DNA of 64,000 nucleotides from NCBI RefSeq assembly GCF_041154675.1, contig NZ_AP031322.1, positions 1,612,001 to 1,676,000 of the forward strand. Reading direction: 5' to 3'. A program made the position numbers and the translations under genes. Below the pieces are notes generated by a model, which was not told the origin of the DNA, ran no database searches, and saw only the letters and a list, made by a program, of their open reading frames with translations. Positions 1 through 6,940 of this stretch are shown piece by piece. Position 1 is the stretch's first letter; each line of letters begins with the position of its first letter. The DNA is from Sulfurisphaera javensis. Its GTDB lineage: Archaea; Thermoproteota; Thermoprotei_A; Sulfolobales; Sulfolobaceae.

Positions 1-620
1 AAACTAATTTACTTTCTCGAGCAAATTGCGAAAAGATCTTCATTGACGGGCCTTTACTTGATCCACCAGTTTATGAACCTTCATTAGAAGAATATTTCAT
101 AGTTAGAAGCAATATTATACAGAAAAAGAAACCTATTGGAATAGTGAAAAGATTTAGTCATAGGATTTTAATTAAAGAATTAGAAAATGAGGGATATAAT
201 TTATTAAACATGAGGGAAAGTTATCTTGTCACTACCTTAATTATGGAGTTAAGGAAAAATATGAAAAATAAGGATACTGTAATGCTTGGCTGGATAGATT
301 GGGATGAGGTATTTAAGAGAGGGGAAATTATTTCCGATTTAGAGGGACTAAGTAAGGCTTATCAGAAGTTTAATACTAAAATTTATTCTGCATACTTTCA
401 GTTAAGTGCTATATCTCCAATAGTAAGAATTGACTCTCTTATTCCTGAAGAGTTAGAGTACATAAAGGCATGGGGAATAGAAGGGGAAAAGGAAGTAACT
501 ATCTTAAATAAACTTGCTGATAGTTTAGCAAAAATAAAAAATGAGGAAGTTAAGAGTTATGTCACCCTATTTCAATCAATTAAAGGGACTGATTTCTTTT
601 CATATCTGTCGAGGTTTTAG
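1..620 (+). CDS. NurA-domain nuclease, C-terminal part (cut by window edge)
   Basis: The reading frame is open from base 3 to the stop at 620, so this is the 3' part of a gene that starts before the window; the internal GTG at 144 is probably not the start. The visible part has an FIDGPL segment (translated from about base 54), followed by a GIVKR segment and, near the middle, an AISPIVRID stretch. These match the C-terminal half of NurA 5'-3' nucleases, which carry a DGPL-type metal-binding motif and end in a segment of the kind ...P.IRVE.P. NurA works with the HerA helicase in DNA end resection; whether herA is adjacent cannot be seen. The last 41 bases overlap the convergent wHTH gene. Family call is from motif recognition only. 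Confidence 0.55.
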   Translation, partial: TNLLSRANCEKIFIDGPLLDPPVYEPSLEEYFIVRSNIIQKKKPIGIVKRFSHRILIKELENEGYNLLNMRESYLVTTLIMELRKNMKNKDTVMLGWIDWDEVFKRGEIISDLEGLSKAYQKFNTKIYSAYFQLSAISPIVRIDSLIPEELEYIKAWGIEGEKEVTILNKLADSLAKIKNEEVKSYVTLFQSIKGTDFFSYLSRF

Positions 621-939
621 CTTTCTTTTTCGTTTTTATTAGCTTAATCAAATCTGAAACATTTTTCTTTTCTTTTTCGTACTCTTTTAATACTTCTACA
701 TATTTTCTCAACCTTTCAAGTGCATCTTTACCTTTTTCTGTTAAACTATACTTAGGATTCTTTTCGGTTTTTTCTTTTGTAATATAGCCTTCTTCTTCTA
801 AAAATTTTAAATATCTATTGAGTTCAATCAAATTAATTCCAGAAGCATACATAATCCTAGTTTTAGTAACATTTTCGTTACAAGCATTAAGAATAGAAAA
901 AAGTATCTCAAGAGAGCTCCTTTTAACTCTTTTACTCAT
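580..939 (-). CDS. Small winged-helix DNA-binding protein
   Basis: This 119-residue protein has a winged helix-turn-helix over residues 5-75, with a recognition region NLIELNRYLKFLEEEGYI and a wing ending in YSLTEKGKDALERL. A lysine-rich helix of about 35 residues that could form a coiled coil follows. The arrangement resembles the archaeal Sso10a/ArnR-type HTH_45 wHTH proteins, which bind DNA as dimers. A TATA-like box (TTTAAATA on the reverse strand, 963-970) sits about 27 bases before the ATG, which fits a leaderless transcript and supports this start. The last 41 bases overlap the convergent NurA-like gene. The target is unknown. Confidence 0.75.
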   Translation of the reverse strand: MSKRVKRSSLEILFSILNACNENVTKTRIMYASGINLIELNRYLKFLEEEGYITKEKTEKNPKYSLTEKGKDALERLRKYVEVLKEYEKEKKNVSDLIKLIKTKKKAKTSTDMKRNQSL

Positions 940-1030
940 TGTAATATTTATATCGCATAATGTATTTAAATGTTACGTGGTAAAAATAGTTACAGTTAAC
1001 TCTTAGTTTCTTAAAAAAGTAGAAAATAAC

Positions 1031-1363
1031 ATGATTTATGATTTAAAAAGGATAGATAACAAATTTGTAGAATTATTATTGGAAGAGTACTTTTCAGATA
1101 ACAATAGCGTGGTTAACGATTTTTATATAGTTAAGCTAGTTGAAGATGAGGAAAAGAAAGTATATAGGTTTAAAGTCTGGTTGTTTAGGCCAACTGATAC
1201 TAAAGTTGATGGATTTACTGGTTATCTATATTTTTATAGAAATAAGGTTGTAATGAAACTGCCAGGTTTGAAAGAAATAAGAATTAGCGAGGAATTAATT
1301 GAAAAGATTATATATTTATTCGAGCAAGTATATTTAAGACTTGGTAGACAGAAAGTTCTTTAA
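1031..1363 (+). CDS. Hypothetical protein, 110 aa
   Basis: I do not recognise this family. The protein is acidic and basic in alternation, has no membrane segment, and its middle third is rich in predicted beta strands (TGYLYFYRNKVVMKLPG) followed by one amphipathic helix. A segment around residues 60-105 lines up loosely with the C-terminal half of the neighbouring convergent protein (bases 1334-1855): both have G-x-hydrophobic-x-FY, a beta strand and a closing helix. The two genes overlap tail to tail by 30 bases. Codon use looks like that of its neighbours, so it is likely to be real. Confidence 0.6.
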   Translation: MIYDLKRIDNKFVELLLEEYFSDNNSVVNDFYIVKLVEDEEKKVYRFKVWLFRPTDTKVDGFTGYLYFYRNKVVMKLPGLKEIRISEELIEKIIYLFEQVYLRLGRQKVL

Positions 1364-1855
1364 CCATTGTAAAACTTTCTCATCGTTATTATCTTCTAAA
1401 AATTTCATATAACTAACAATAAAGTCCTTTAGATCAGAACACCTATTTAAATAGTCTTTCAAGGCTTTTATTGCAAATGTTTTATTAATCTTATATTCTC
1501 TTCTTTCTCTCTCAAACTCTATCATCGTTCTATCCTCATAAAAAACTATCCTGCCAATGAGGCTATCTTCGTTCAGAATATCGTACTCCACACCATAAAT
1601 AGTCTCGCTAATGTAACTCCCATCATCAAAGACCTTTACCGGTTTTTCCTTAAAGTAACTACCCTTAATTACAGTAATTCCTAAGATTCTTAAATATCTC
1701 CTAGTTAACTCTAGGACCTCATTCTCACTACATTTATTGCCCTTATTATGAGAAATCAAATGCTTTATATCATCTTCAAATACTTTTCTTCCTCTAATTA
1801 GTCCACTGTTAAATAATATATCTAAGATTTCTAATACTTCTTTTTCACATTCCAT
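1334..1855 (-). CDS. Hypothetical protein, 173 aa
   Basis: I do not recognise this family. Residues 1-65 are helical and may form a small helical bundle; residues 75-165 alternate strands and helices, including IGRIVFYEDRTMIEFERE. The start lies 24 bases downstream of the ParA-like gene on the same strand, so the two are probably one transcript and this protein may act with that ATPase. Its 3' end overlaps the convergent 110-residue protein by 30 bases, and the two share a weak strand-strand-helix pattern that could mean a distant common origin. Confidence 0.65.
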   Translation of the reverse strand: MECEKEVLEILDILFNSGLIRGRKVFEDDIKHLISHNKGNKCSENEVLELTRRYLRILGITVIKGSYFKEKPVKVFDDGSYISETIYGVEYDILNEDSLIGRIVFYEDRTMIEFERERREYKINKTFAIKALKDYLNRCSDLKDFIVSYMKFLEDNNDEKVLQWLKNFLSTKS

Positions 1856-1879
1856 AACGAATTCTTTGATAGGAAGCTT

Positions 1880-2653
1880 TTAAACTATTATCTCCTCTTT
1901 CATATCGTTATTCATTACCCTTTCAGCTAAAACCTTTATTTCTGGCACTACTGGTAAATCCTCAATACTACCATAAAATTGGAAAATTGAATCATAAAAT
2001 CTAACTATCACACCTTTGTAAAACCCTATGGAAGACATTAGTTTTTTCAAACTATCCACATATTTCTCTTTTTCCTCTATTGCCATATTTATTATACCAG
2101 CAAGAGGACTCCAAAATATTGGAGCTTCTGAGCTTATTCTCCTTAAGTATATTATTGAATCGTCTATTGAAAATGACAAAGGATCGCTTACTAAAATCAC
2201 ATAGGCTTTATCATTTGGGAATACCTCGTTATATGCTATTGTTTCATATTTGATCGGATTATGGTCCCAACTTAAAAACACTGGATTATCTAAGATGATA
2301 TAATCAAACACTTTACTTCTTAGGAATTCTTTATATATTTCTTTAAATTCTTTCTCTTTATTAAATTCATAAAGAACTTTATAAAACTTTATTCCCGTAG
2401 AAAATAGTTTTACTACTTCAACGCTTCCACTTCCGATCTTAATCTCCTTAGAAAAGTTCTTTGGTTCTTTGCCTAATCCTATTTGAATAAGCAAACCATC
2501 TTCATTTATCTTAGCTAGCTCTGAAGCCCAACTCATTAGATCTCTATCTATAAAAAGAACTTTTTTACCCTCCTCTGCTAATGCTTTTGCAAACATTAAT
2601 GATAATGTGGATTTACCTATGCCACCTTTGAATCCATGAAATGCAATTCTCAT
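1880..2653 (-). CDS. ParA/MinD-type P-loop ATPase
   Basis: The N-terminus has the deviant Walker A motif of the SIMIBI class, KGGIGKST at residues 9-16, with the signature lysine K9 and K14. It is followed by VLFIDRD (residues 33-39, Walker A' region) and a Walker B-like strand YIILDNP near residue 118. ATPases of this class move or position DNA, plasmids or protein complexes by nucleotide-dependent dimerisation. At 257 residues it is normal length. No ParB-like partner is next to it; the only likely operon partner is the unknown 173-residue protein 24 bases downstream. A role in plasmid or chromosome segregation is therefore only a guess. Confidence 0.8.
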   Translation of the reverse strand: MRIAFHGFKGGIGKSTLSLMFAKALAEEGKKVLFIDRDLMSWASELAKINEDGLLIQIGLGKEPKNFSKEIKIGSGSVEVVKLFSTGIKFYKVLYEFNKEKEFKEIYKEFLRSKVFDYIILDNPVFLSWDHNPIKYETIAYNEVFPNDKAYVILVSDPLSFSIDDSIIYLRRISSEAPIFWSPLAGIINMAIEEKEKYVDSLKKLMSSIGFYKGVIVRFYDSIFQFYGSIEDLPVVPEIKVLAERVMNNDMKEEIIV

Positions 2654-2813
2654 TATATATAAAAAAGTATCAATCTAATTAATCTTTTTATTTTAATATC
2701 TTCATATATATCCTAGAAATTTTAATGTGTATTAATACAGTTATCAATGCCAGTAAAGATAATTTATCATTATAATGCAAAAAGCTTTTCTTTTCATAGT
2801 CAATATTATATCT

Positions 2814-3578
2814 ATGAGAGCAAAAGTCTCGGATTATATGAATACAGTTGTTGTGACAGTAAGTTTAAACTCCTCAATGGAAGAACTACTTAGTATTCTA
2901 TCTAGAGAAAGCAGTGGAAGAGTTGTAGTATTAAACCAAGAAAAACCAGTAGGAATAATAACTACAAGAAGCATTGTAGCAGCGTTTTCAGAATATGGAT
3001 TAGATGTTTTTAATCTAAAAGCGAAAGATCTTATGTCAGAAGATTTAATTTCAGTCTCACCAGATACTCCGATCATTGATGCAATAAAGATAATGATTAA
3101 TAACAATATTGGTGGGTTACCAATAATTGAAAATCAAATTATTAGAGGATTATTTACAGAAAGAGAAGTTATCGATGTAATTACAGATCTAAAATTTTCC
3201 GGAATAATAGATTCAATTATGACAACTAAAATAGAGACAATTCCGCAAAATGCAAGTATATTGGATGCTGCAAAACTTATGACAATGAAAGGAGTAAGAA
3301 GATTACCGATAGTAAACGAATATAGGATGATTGGAATAATTACTGCAGCAGATATCGTAAAATATCTTGATAAGCACAAACAAATAGGAAATGTCTTAGA
3401 TGCTGGAACAAGAAACCCATGGACTGTTAATAGATATATGAGTATTATTGATGCTGCAAAAATGATGAAAGAGAAGAAGATAGGAACTTTACCAGTGGTT
3501 GATGACTCTAAATTAGTCGGTATTGTAACAGAGAGAGATTTAATGTATTCCTTATTAACTGTAGAACTCAACAGCTAA
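2814..3578 (+). CDS. Four-CBS-domain protein
   Basis: The protein consists of two Bateman modules, that is four CBS repeats of about 60 residues. Each has the typical pattern of an ...M....V.V.....I.DAAK.M....I..LPV....L.GI.T.RD type; the fourth ends with VGIVTERDLMYSL. CBS pairs bind adenine nucleotides or S-adenosylmethionine and act as energy sensors; no catalytic domain is attached. An in-frame ATG at 2775 would add 13 hydrophobic residues (MQKAFLFIVNIIS), but family members begin directly with a sequence like MRAKVSDYM, so I chose the ATG at 2814. It overlaps the convergent dioxygenase gene by 24 bases. A paralogue lies at 31873-32694. Confidence 0.9.
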   Translation: MRAKVSDYMNTVVVTVSLNSSMEELLSILSRESSGRVVVLNQEKPVGIITTRSIVAAFSEYGLDVFNLKAKDLMSEDLISVSPDTPIIDAIKIMINNNIGGLPIIENQIIRGLFTEREVIDVITDLKFSGIIDSIMTTKIETIPQNASILDAAKLMTMKGVRRLPIVNEYRMIGIITAADIVKYLDKHKQIGNVLDAGTRNPWTVNRYMSIIDAAKMMKEKKIGTLPVVDDSKLVGIVTERDLMYSLLTVELNS

Positions 3579-4310
3579 CATACTTACTCCTCCATATGGA
3601 ACTTCATAGCCTATAATATTAGCTTTTTTTGGTTTTATTGCACCTAAAACTGTAAATAATGGTCTTAGCATTCCTTCTGGTTGAGCAATTTCCCATTCTT
3701 TTGTTCCTTCTAAATTAAATATTGAAGAGAATTCTCCTTTTTCTAACTTTTCTATTAAGATCTGATCAAATTTCGTTTGTTTAGGTTTTGCGTTAAGATA
3801 CATTAATTCTAGTCTATGAGTTGGAGATCCAGTTCCCATAATAAGAACGTTTTTATTTTTAGTAACTTCACTAATTACCTCTCCTAGCCTAAAGTGTATT
3901 TCTGCTGAAAGGTCAGTAATTGAAATTGCTACAGCCTTAACTCCATCTGGAAACATATACATTAAAGGAATCCATGCACCATGATCTAAACCCCACTTAT
4001 TATCCTCTTTAACAGGTAATCCTCGCTTTTGGCCTTCTATAACAATACTTCTAGCTAACTCAACGTCATTTTCAGCTGAATAACAATACTTATATAACTC
4101 ATCTGGAAAACCGTAGTAATCTTGAATACATTCTAGTTTAGGTTGAATTTCCACTAAAAAACTGCTAGACCAATTAAAGAAATGTGGACTTATAACTACA
4201 ACTGTATCAAATTTTCCTAATTTTTGTCCCCATTTTTTTAGCATATCTTTCCAAGGATCATTCTCTACCAATATCATTGGAGAACCATGTGATACAAAGA
4301 TTCCTTTCAT
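3555..4310 (-). CDS. Extradiol ring-cleavage dioxygenase of the DODA/LigB type
   Basis: The protein shows the family signatures HGSP (residues 8-11), SPHFFNW (near 46-52), DYYGFP (near 65-70) and LDHGAWIPL (near 108-116), whose histidines bind a metal. It belongs to the class III LigB superfamily, close to the bacterial 4,5-DOPA dioxygenase/YgiD group, which usually has about 260 residues. The natural aromatic substrate in Sulfolobales is unknown and DOPA itself is unlikely to be the physiological one. A TATA-like box lies about 25 bases before the ATG at 4310. The gene stands alone, convergent with the CBS gene. Confidence 0.87.
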   Translation of the reverse strand: MKGIFVSHGSPMILVENDPWKDMLKKWGQKLGKFDTVVVISPHFFNWSSSFLVEIQPKLECIQDYYGFPDELYKYCYSAENDVELARSIVIEGQKRGLPVKEDNKWGLDHGAWIPLMYMFPDGVKAVAISITDLSAEIHFRLGEVISEVTKNKNVLIMGTGSPTHRLELMYLNAKPKQTKFDQILIEKLEKGEFSSIFNLEGTKEWEIAQPEGMLRPLFTVLGAIKPKKANIIGYEVPYGGVSMLAVEFYS

Positions 4311-4526
4311 TAAACTAATTTTGTTTTATATTATTATTATACATTAAGTTTCTGAACAGAAAGTTAGTTCTTAGTATTTAATTTATATTCAAAAATCTCA
4401 TATATAAAACCGTAAATAAACTTTCTTTCTTATTTATTTAATTTTTAAAAAGGTGTTAAGAGCGTTTGTTAACATATAATTATAAAAATGGCGACAATTA
4501 AAGTACTACTGATGAAAGGAGAGAAG

Positions 4527-4859
4527 ATGATTATTCTTAGGGGATTGATACCAGTATTTATTGCTTATGTTATATATAAAAGAAATGGAAAAGCTTATGG
4601 TGGTGATATAAAGAAGGATATAGAAAGATTACTGCAGAAACCAGTTCCTAGAAGTCTAATTTACGGTACTTTAAAAAGAATGGAAAAATATGGGATAATA
4701 GAAAAGTGTAAGGAAAAGAATAAGATGGCTTATAAGTTAAATGAAAGAGGTAAAATTTTTCTTATTAAACACGTGGAAATATTAAGATATTTATCTCCAA
4801 TAATTAATCAGGTAATTTATGATATGGATAGAAAGCTGACTATTGATAAAAGCGAGTAG
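4527..4859 (+). CDS. PadR-type transcriptional regulator
   Basis: The protein has a PadR-like winged helix: a first helix LRGLIPVFIAYVIYKRNGKAYGGDI, a recognition helix region VPRSLIYGTLKRMEKYGII, and a wing ending in YKLNERGKIFL, followed by a C-terminal helix. Three possible starts are in frame (4488, 4512 and 4527). I chose 4527 because the family begins right at this point, because GGAG at 4518-4521 is a good ribosome binding site for it, and because a TATA-like box at 4474-4482 would start the mRNA downstream of 4488. The regulated gene is unknown; the next gene converges and starts at 5776. Confidence 0.75.
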   Translation: MIILRGLIPVFIAYVIYKRNGKAYGGDIKKDIERLLQKPVPRSLIYGTLKRMEKYGIIEKCKEKNKMAYKLNERGKIFLIKHVEILRYLSPIINQVIYDMDRKLTIDKSE

Positions 4860-4860
4860 A

Positions 4861-5259
4861 TTACGTTATCTCACTTATAATTCTTTCAATTGCATGAATG
4901 GTTCCAGATTTAAAATGTTCCTCAGTTCTTTTCTCCATAGGTTTAAGAAGAAGTGATAATTCTACACTCCACTTAGAACATAATTGTTTATTTTCAATTG
5001 TTATTTCATGAATTCCTCTAATTGGTCCAGAGAGATAATTAATTATTACTCTCTTACTGTTGTCGTCTACCATTATTCTAACTTTTCCACTAGAAGGAAA
5101 AGCGAACTTTATATCTCCTTCGTAGATATTTCTCCCTATTTCCTTTATGTTAAGTTCTCTTGTTCCTTTCCAATAATTTGGTATTTTATAGGGATCCTTG
5201 ATTATCTCCCAGACTTTATCTTCATTGCCTATCTCTTTACATATGGTAAACTTAATCAT
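4861..5259 (-). CDS. SRPBCC (START-like) fold protein
   Basis: The 132-residue protein has the layout of the helix-grip fold: an N-terminal strand, two short helices around VWEIIKDPYKIPNYWKG, a sheet of six strands, and a long C-terminal helix (EEHFKSGTIHAIERII). Proteins of this fold bind hydrophobic ligands in a pocket between sheet and long helix. Its first 8 bases overlap the end of the methyltransferase gene, so the two are translated from one mRNA and it may present the substrate or bind the product of that enzyme. It is a distant relative of the DUF3211 proteins elsewhere in this window. Confidence 0.7.
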   Translation of the reverse strand: MIKFTICKEIGNEDKVWEIIKDPYKIPNYWKGTRELNIKEIGRNIYEGDIKFAFPSSGKVRIMVDDNSKRVIINYLSGPIRGIHEITIENKQLCSKWSVELSLLLKPMEKRTEEHFKSGTIHAIERIISEIT

Positions 5260-5776
5260 TTTTAATAAACACTAAACCATATTGATATTCACTAGGTTTA
5301 AACTTATCTATAAGCTTAAAATCCTTAAAATATTCTATGTATTCTTCCTCGCTCATCCTTATCCATGATGGAGGTCCAATACGTGTATTTCTCTTATCCC
5401 AATCAATAATAATAACTCTTCCACCTTTTTTCAAAATTCTTTTTACTTCTTTCACCACAAGATCCTTATTTTTCATGTCATGAAAAGAATTAGCAAATAA
5501 AACCACATCAACACTTTCTGAAGGAATTGAAGTTTTTGATGCATCTTCGCATAAAAATATAGCTGATGGAGCTTTTTTCTTAGCTTCCTCTAATGCAGGA
5601 CAGAAAGCATCAACACAATAAAGTTTTGCTGCAAATTCCTTAAGAAATTGGCAATAAAATCCAGTTCCACAACCTAACTCAGCTATAACTTCTCCTTTAG
5701 TAAGAATGTTCCTAAGAAATGTTTCAGGGTTCTCAAAATTCTTTCTAAAATCTTCATTCATTCCATGATCATGCAT
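5252..5776 (-). CDS. Class I SAM-dependent methyltransferase
   Basis: Motif I is clear, IAELGCGTGF at residues 31-40, followed by an acidic end of strand 2 (YCVDAF), and a post-motif region PSESVDVVLFANSFHDMKN and ILKKGGRVIIIDW. This is a Methyltransf_11-like enzyme of 174 residues, short for the family, using S-adenosylmethionine; the substrate cannot be read from the sequence. The HDMK segment resembles enzymes acting on small molecules or metalloid compounds rather than on DNA. It lies 28 bases downstream of the DUF72 gene and overlaps the SRPBCC gene by 8 bases. Confidence 0.85.
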   Translation of the reverse strand: MHDHGMNEDFRKNFENPETFLRNILTKGEVIAELGCGTGFYCQFLKEFAAKLYCVDAFCPALEEAKKKAPSAIFLCEDASKTSIPSESVDVVLFANSFHDMKNKDLVVKEVKRILKKGGRVIIIDWDKRNTRIGPPSWIRMSEEEYIEYFKDFKLIDKFKPSEYQYGLVFIKND

Positions 5777-5804
5777 GTTATAATAATATTCTATGGGCTA
5801 AATA

Positions 5805-6470
5805 TTACTTCATGCTAAAGGCTTCTTCTAAGATCTTTCTCATTAACCTAGCATTTTCAAGCATCCAATGATCATTATTAAAGAATACAAAAATTTCCTT
5901 AGGTTTTAAACTTATTACTTTCTCAGCTAACTCCTTTAACTCTTCTTCCGAATAATCATACATATACCAGTTATCCTTTCCGTGTAATCGTAAATAAACG
6001 GTGCCTGAAGTATTAACTATGTAAGTTCCTATAGGGGAATCTATTGAAACTACTGTTACTTTCAAATCTGGAAGCTTTTTATACCATGAAGGATCTCTAA
6101 ACTCTATGGCCATTTTTTCTCCAACAAGCTTTTCAAATTCCTTAACCCTTTTTATATTCTCTTCATTTAACTTAAACGTTGGTGGCATTTGGAATAAGTA
6201 AAACCTTGGGTTTAACTCGTCAACTATTTTTCTAAATTTCTCCCAACTTTCAATATCTTTTAACCTTTTTACATGAGTAATATATCTGTTAACTTTTACA
6301 CTCCATACAATATTGTATTTTTTCCAAGCCTTTATTTGCCTCTCATAGGGGAAACGGTAAAAGCTCATGTTAAGTTCTACAGCGTTTAAACCAGAATTTT
6401 TTACATACCATTCTAAGTTTTCTCCTTCATTCCAATCATATAACCACCCGGATGTACCTACAAATATCAT
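5805..6470 (-). CDS. DUF72 family protein (TIM-barrel)
   Basis: The sequence has the DUF72 (YecE) hallmarks: FVGTSGWLYDWNEG at the N-terminus, LNAVELNMSFYRFP, WSVKVNRYITH, FQMPPTFK, MAIEFRDPSW and the C-terminal FFNNDHW. The fold is a TIM barrel related to xylose isomerase-like enzymes, but the reaction is not known. Length (221 residues) is normal for archaeal members. Its start overlaps the end of the PaREP1 gene by 4 bases, so translation is coupled. It sits in the run kinase - PaREP1 - DUF72 - methyltransferase - SRPBCC. Confidence 0.88.
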   Translation of the reverse strand: MIFVGTSGWLYDWNEGENLEWYVKNSGLNAVELNMSFYRFPYERQIKAWKKYNIVWSVKVNRYITHVKRLKDIESWEKFRKIVDELNPRFYLFQMPPTFKLNEENIKRVKEFEKLVGEKMAIEFRDPSWYKKLPDLKVTVVSIDSPIGTYIVNTSGTVYLRLHGKDNWYMYDYSEEELKELAEKVISLKPKEIFVFFNNDHWMLENARLMRKILEEAFSMK

Positions 6471-6940
6471 TGCAGGATCTCTCTCAATTTTTTAACTAAT
6501 TTCTTTAGTTGTTCTTCTCTATATTCAAATTCTTTCTCTCCTTGAGGTCTTGGATGGTATTCTCCATGAAGTCTTTCAGAGTTAGTAAACATCACAACGA
6601 GTTCTCCATCATTATACTTGAAAGCAAGATAATCGACAAGCGAAAAATAATCTTGATAAGTTTGGATCTCAAATCCTAATCTTAATGCTACAGCCTTCAT
6701 TAAATAAGATAATCCTCTCCAATACATTTCACCAGCAACAACAATATCTCCTCTGTTTTTTAGTTCATCACCAAGCTTTAGGTATTCGTCAGAGATATCT
6801 GCCAAATATTTGGGTCTATCCTTTATATCAATACTATTTAGAATTAATTCAACTACAATATCAGATGGAGTAAGTCTCTTAATTACTCCTAAATTTTCTA
6901 AATATTCATAAAGCTTGTCCGGAATCACTACTTCTTTCAT
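6467..6940 (-). CDS. PaREP1-family protein (HEPN-like)
   Basis: The C-terminal 100 residues form the helical PaREP1/PaREP8 domain: YLKLGDELKNRGDIVVAGEM, a run WRGLSYLMKAVALRLG, and the closing LHGEYHPRP segment. These proteins are common in Pyrobaculum and Sulfolobales and are related to HEPN domains, some of which are ribonucleases or toxins; the HEPN R-x4-6-H motif is not evident here, so activity is doubtful. The start codon lies 35 bases inside the end of the kinase gene, and its end overlaps DUF72 by 4 bases, so it is tightly coupled to both. Family assignment is by pattern only. Confidence 0.65.
   Translation of the reverse strand: MKEVVIPDKLYEYLENLGVIKRLTPSDIVVELILNSIDIKDRPKYLADISDEYLKLGDELKNRGDIVVAGEMYWRGLSYLMKAVALRLGFEIQTYQDYFSLVDYLAFKYNDGELVVMFTNSERLHGEYHPRPQGEKEFEYREEQLKKLVKKLREILQ

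Noticed and set aside
818-1006. Forward frame of 62 residues over the start of the wHTH gene
   Set aside because: It is antisense to a convincing winged-helix protein and covers that gene's promoter.
2834-3571. Two long reverse frames over the CBS gene
   Set aside because: They mirror the four CBS repeats on the coding strand and are hydrophobic antisense translations without motifs.
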